Part shown: positions 51,693-53,282 of the stretch, in pieces
Layout: each line of letters opens with the position of its first letter
Position numbering within the stretch: the stretch's first letter is position 1
Origin: Acidimicrobiaceae bacterium
GTDB lineage: Bacteria > Actinomycetota > Acidimicrobiia > Acidimicrobiales > RAAP-2
Length of the DNA stretch: 53,282 nucleotides
Assembly: GCA_003164095.1 (NCBI GenBank)
Contig: PLRX01000116.1
Location: 1-53,282 of the forward strand
Direction of reading: 5' to 3'
Position numbers and translations under genes: made by a program
Notes under the pieces: generated by a model
What the model was told of the DNA's origin: nothing
What the model saw: the letters and a program-made list of their open reading frames with translations, nothing else
Databases searched by the model: none

Positions 51693-52681
51693 GCACTCCG
51701 GCCGCCCCGACCGCACCGGGCACGACGGCCGGGACGCCGGCCGCAGCCGACCCGGTCCCACCGGGGTGGTTGGACCGATTCGACGACCGGCTGCAGCGCC
51801 ACCGTCCCACGGCCGTGCTGTCCGCGGTGCTCGCCAAGTGGTACGACGACGGTGCCGGCCGACTGGCCAACCTGATGGCGTACTCGGCCTTCCTGGCGGT
51901 GTTCCCGTTGCTGTTGATCCTGCTCACCCTCGTGGAGATCCTCCTGGTGGGGCACAAGGGTGCCCAGCAGGACGTGATCGACGCCGCCCTCCGCCAGTTC
52001 CCCGAGATCGGCTCCGAGCTGCGTGCCAACATCAACGGGCTGGGTGACCGCAGCGCCGTCTTCCTCGTCGTGGTGCTCCTGTGGCTCGTCTACGGCTGCC
52101 TGCGGCTCAGCCGCAGCGCCCAGATCCTGATGGCCACGGTGTGGTCGGTACCCCGTGAGGCCCTGCCCACGTTCCGGCGGTGGCTGCCGAGGGCCGTCGG
52201 ATTCCTCGTCGTACTCGGTGTCGGCTTCATCGGCGGTGGTGTGCTCTCCGGGGTCGGGACCTTCGGTGGACTGGGGCCGGCCTCCGCACTGGTGGGCTTC
52301 GCCGCTTCGCTCGGCGTGAACGTCGCCATGTTCTGGGCGGGCTTCACCGTCGTGCTGTCCGTGCCCGAGCAAGGCCGAACGCTGTGGCGGGGCGCGCTCG
52401 TCGCCGGTGCGGGCTGGACCGTGCTCCAGTTCGTGGACACCCTTCTGGTGAACCACGAACTACGGCACTACCGGACGTTGTACGGCGCGTTCGCCACGTT
52501 CATCGTGCTGGTGTGGTGGATCGGGCTCGGGACCCTCGTGACGGCCTTCGCCGCCGAGCTCGACGTCGTCGTCCAGCGCAGGCTGTGGCCGAGGTCGCTC
52601 CGCCGGGGTGCCGGGCGCCAGGGCGCGTCGTCCGACGCGCCGGGCCGTCAGCCCTCGACGGCCAGCGGCTCGGGCGCATGA
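51689..52681 (+). CDS. YihY/BrkB-family membrane protein
   Basis: A 330-residue inner-membrane protein with about six helices. The family pattern is MAYSAFLAVFPLLLILLTLV, then PEIGSELRANI, RSAQILMATVW, and the late YRTLYGAFATFIVLVWW. Function of the family is unclear; it was once misnamed ribonuclease BN. The Pro/Ala-rich 25-residue start and polar tail are unconserved. ATG overlaps the CoA-ligase stop; its end overlaps the convergent MFS gene by 34 bp. Confidence 0.9.
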   Translation: MSTPAAPTAPGTTAGTPAAADPVPPGWLDRFDDRLQRHRPTAVLSAVLAKWYDDGAGRLANLMAYSAFLAVFPLLLILLTLVEILLVGHKGAQQDVIDAALRQFPEIGSELRANINGLGDRSAVFLVVVLLWLVYGCLRLSRSAQILMATVWSVPREALPTFRRWLPRAVGFLVVLGVGFIGGGVLSGVGTFGGLGPASALVGFAASLGVNVAMFWAGFTVVLSVPEQGRTLWRGALVAGAGWTVLQFVDTLLVNHELRHYRTLYGAFATFIVLVWWIGLGTLVTAFAAELDVVVQRRLWPRSLRRGAGRQGASSDAPGRQPSTASGSGA

Positions 52682-53282
52682 GCGCGGCCCGCTTCGCCGG
52701 GGGCGCGAGGTGGCGGGATTACGAGTCCGAGCAGGCCGCCGGCCAGCACGACCACGGAGGCGATGAGGAAGGCGTGGGCGTAGCCGGACGTCATGGCCAC
52801 TGCCACCGCGTCACCACCCTGGTGATGGAGCGCGACCGGGTGGTCCAGCAGCGATGCCGTGCGTGACGCCGCCAGTGTCGTCAGTGCGGCCAGCCCGACC
52901 GACGCCCCGATCTGTCGACTGCAGTTGACCAGGCCCGAGGCGAGGCCTGCCTCCTGGTGGGGGAGGCCGCCGGTGGCCAGCAGGGCGATGGGGGTGAAGG
53001 CCAGGCCCATCCCGAAGGTGGCGAGGATCCCGCCGCCGCAGACACCGGTCCAGTAGGAGTCGCCGGCCTGGATGAACGAGAGCCAGAAGAGCCCTCCGGC
53101 TGCGAGCACGGCGCCCAGCATGAGGACGTTGCGCGGGCCGAGCCGGGGGGCCAGCCTGCCGCTGAGGGTGGCGCCGATGGCGATGGCCGCGGTCTGGGGC
53201 AGGAACGTGAGACCGGTCACGACCGGGCTGTAGCCGAGCACCTGCTGGAGGTAGAGCGAGAGGAAGAACCACATGGCGAACA
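52648..53282 (-). CDS. MFS transporter, C-terminal part (runs off the window)
   Basis: The last 210 residues of a major-facilitator protein of the DHA2 (EmrB/QacA, 14-helix) drug-proton antiporter type. Visible are FLSLYLQQVLGYSPVVTGL, PQTAAIAIGATLSGRLAPRL, GMGLAFTPIALLAT and GLASGLVNCSRQIGASVGLA, the last resembling the motif in helix 11 of this group. The start lies beyond 53282. Substrate unknown. Confidence 0.88.
   Translation of the reverse strand, partial: FAMWFFLSLYLQQVLGYSPVVTGLTFLPQTAAIAIGATLSGRLAPRLGPRNVLMLGAVLAAGGLFWLSFIQAGDSYWTGVCGGGILATFGMGLAFTPIALLATGGLPHQEAGLASGLVNCSRQIGASVGLAALTTLAASRTASLLDHPVALHHQGGDAVAVAMTSGYAHAFLIASVVVLAGGLLGLVIPPPRAPGEAGRAHAPEPLAVEG

Overview
The window is about 53 kb of very GC-rich, densely packed DNA with many 4-bp stop/start overlaps and frequent GTG starts. 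It carries a mycofactocin locus, an Rpf-like protein, MMPL and LpqC-type lipoprotein genes and a cspA gene. Together these point to an actinomycete. A non-mycobacterial lineage such as Acidimicrobiia is my guess from memory of gene families; I ran no comparison. I saw no rRNA, tRNA, CRISPR array, transposase or phage gene.

Layout. 1-7753: a marR/heterodimeric ABC exporter operon, a secreted PHB-depolymerase-type esterase, an aldehyde dehydrogenase and an MMPL transporter. 7945-12870: a PtpB-like phosphatase, a small membrane-anchored protein, GabT, an acyl-CoA dehydrogenase and a GNAT acetyltransferase. 12952-18947: two membrane glycosyltransferases and a two-component system, all on the minus strand. 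19233-22801: a five-gene plus-strand operon (Thr-rich membrane protein, ApbE, ferric-reductase-like heme protein, NuoF-like protein, ferredoxin) that looks like an extracytoplasmic flavinylated electron-transfer chain. 22815-25763: a secreted peptidase-type hydrolase, cspA, a VOC relic and an Rpf-like protein. 25764-26439 is a less GC-rich stretch without a gene.

26440-41603 is the centrepiece, an extended mycofactocin locus. The minus-strand operon reads mftA, mftB, mftC, FadH/TMADH-like flavoprotein 1, mycofactocin-type SDR, FadH/TMADH-like flavoprotein 2, ETF alpha, FixC-like ETF-quinone oxidoreductase, FixX-like ferredoxin, ETF beta, mftE, second SDR, mftF. It is divergent from mftR, with a palindromic operator between them, and an NDMA-type (mycofactocin-dependent) alcohol dehydrogenase follows mftR. 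There is no mftD and no mftG here. Six genes that read as an electron path to the quinone pool lie between mftC and mftE. Both FadH-like proteins keep their 4Fe-4S cysteines but have lost the ene-reductase active-site residues, which fits a trimethylamine-dehydrogenase-like role passing electrons to ETF.

41704-53282: a SHOCT protein and a DUF6325-like protein; a class III aminotransferase plus HpnA-type epimerase pair (hopanoid side-chain-like); an IPT/TIG surface protein with a relic IPT domain downstream; an MtaD/TrzN-type amidohydrolase; two START-fold proteins; an acyl-CoA thioesterase and acyl-CoA synthetase pair; a YihY/BrkB membrane protein; and the end of an MFS transporter. All functions are read from motifs and family knowledge, without database searches.
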